DNA from: an uncultured Flavobacteriales bacterium
GTDB taxonomy: Bacteria > Bacteroidota > Bacteroidia > Palsa-965
Assembly: GCA_946478675.1 (NCBI GenBank)
Contig: CAMLEF010000085.1
Location: forward strand, 1-13,729
Direction: 5' to 3'
Length of the DNA stretch: 13,729 nt
The notes under the pieces were generated by a model. That model worked only from the letters and a program-made list of their open reading frames with translations. It was not told the DNA's origin and did not search any database. Made by a program: the position numbers and the translations under genes. This document shows positions 13,101 to 13,729 of the stretch, one piece after another (the stretch's first letter is position 1; each line of letters opens with the position of its first letter).

Positions 13101-13729
13101 ATGGAAAATTTCGTCGTCTCCGCCCGCAAGTACCGCCCCGCGCATTTTAATACCGTCGTCGGGCAGTCGGCCATCACCACGACACTCAAGAATGCCATCC
13201 GCAGCAATCATCTTGCGCAGGCGTTCCTGTTCTGCGGGCCGCGTGGCGTAGGTAAAACCACCTGCGCGCGTATCCTCGCCAAAACGATCAACTGCACCAA
13301 CCTCACGCCCGACACCGAAGCCTGCGACCAATGCGAGTCGTGCCTGTCGTTCAACAGCGGGCGTGCCATCGATATTACCGAGCTCGACGCCGCGTCGAAC
13401 AACTCCGTGGATGATATCCGCAACCTCGTGGATACGGTCCGCATTCCGCCGCAGCTGGCCGAGATCAACCCGAACGCCCGCAAAGTGTATGTCATCGACG
13501 AGGTGCACATGCTCTCGGCCGGCGCTTTCAACGCCTTCCTGAAAACGCTCGAAGAGCCGCCGAAGTACGCGATCTTCATTCTCGCGACCACCGAGCGCCA
13601 CAAAATTCTTCCGACCATCCTCTCGCGATGCCAGGTGTTCAACTTCAACCGCATCCAGGTCGAAGACGCTTGCTACGAGAAGGAGATCGCGGGCTACGAG
13701 GCGGAGCTCGACGAGCTCGAGTCGGAGCT
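13101..13729 (+). CDS. dnaX: DNA polymerase III subunit gamma/tau, N-terminal part (partial)
   Basis: The first 209 residues of the clamp-loader ATPase, running off the window end. The landmarks are in order: SARKYRPAHFNTVVGQ at 7-22, Walker A GPRGVGKT at 46-53, the zinc module Cys65/Cys75/Cys78/Cys81, and Walker B VIDEVHM at 131-137. Then come FNAFLKTLEEPP at 143-154, sensor 1 ATTERHK at 162-168, and the SRC arginine-finger motif at 175-177. The protein loads the sliding clamp at the replication fork. The ATG at 13101 places the conserved SARKYRP as expected; there is no Shine-Dalgarno (the upstream ACCTCC is in fact the anti-SD sense). From about residue 190 (13668 onward) the sequence no longer resembles DnaX and becomes Glu-rich and GC-rich. 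Confidence 0.93.
   Translation, partial: MENFVVSARKYRPAHFNTVVGQSAITTTLKNAIRSNHLAQAFLFCGPRGVGKTTCARILAKTINCTNLTPDTEACDQCESCLSFNSGRAIDITELDAASNNSVDDIRNLVDTVRIPPQLAEINPNARKVYVIDEVHMLSAGAFNAFLKTLEEPPKYAIFILATTERHKILPTILSRCQVFNFNRIQVEDACYEKEIAGYEAELDELESE

Noticed and set aside
13089..13654. Two open frames antisense to dnaX
   Set aside because: dnaX motifs are unmistakable on the plus strand.
13668..13729. Possible intein beginning at Cys191 of DnaX
   Set aside because: Inteins in DnaX are known, but the visible residues lack the usual first splicing-block motif and are Glu/Leu-rich; too little sequence remains to support it.
1..13729. CRISPR array, tRNA/rRNA gene, insertion sequence or prophage
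   Set aside because: I saw no regularly spaced direct repeats of CRISPR type, no tRNA cloverleaf, no transposase or integrase, and no phage structural genes on either strand.

Overview
The window reads as an ordinary chromosomal segment of a moderately GC-rich Bacteroidota bacterium. Four things support this. There is a secreted protein with a type IX secretion (Por-type) C-terminal sorting domain, and a TamL-type (lipoprotein-like TamA/BamA) outer-membrane assembly protein. TAnnTTTG-like -7 promoter elements sit just upstream of several genes, and start codons consistently lack Shine-Dalgarno sequences. The genus cannot be told from this sequence.

Layout. 1-166 is the 3' end of a 1-pyrroline-5-carboxylate dehydrogenase gene, closed by a strong terminator. 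337-1210 holds two tandem, paralogous XRE-type DNA-binding proteins with coiled-coil tails, separated by a bidirectional terminator from a convergent lipoprotein gene (1290-2144, minus). 2282-3079 (minus) is a TrmH/SpoU RNA methyltransferase. It is divergent from tamL (3217-5802, plus), and the two share an upstream region carrying an unusual mirrored array of GTTC heptads. A DinB/DUF664 gene follows tamL after 2 bp. 6326-7198 (minus) is a family 2 glycosyltransferase. 7267-8610 (minus) is purB, with a 24-bp-arm CACGGAG-type hairpin directly after its stop. purB is divergent from idi (8727-9248, plus), which converges through a bidirectional terminator on a large secreted Omp28/thioredoxin-like T9SS cargo gene (9331-11379, minus). 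11529-12090 is a small toxin-antitoxin-like pair whose ParE/RelE-type toxin is broken by a single-base frameshift. 12123-12998 encodes an exported protein with YD-like repeats. A perfect DnaA box lies between it and the start of dnaX (13101 to the window end).

Function. Most genes are housekeeping or envelope functions: proline catabolism, purine synthesis, isoprenoid precursors, rRNA/tRNA methylation, outer-membrane biogenesis, glycan assembly and the replisome. There is no sign of a phage, insertion sequence, CRISPR array, RNA gene or new multi-gene system. The best second-look items are the GTTC heptad palindrome in the trmH/tamL promoter region, the CACGGAG hairpin, the decaying toxin gene, the DnaA box at dnaX, and the final ~60 bases, where the dnaX reading frame abruptly stops looking like DnaX.
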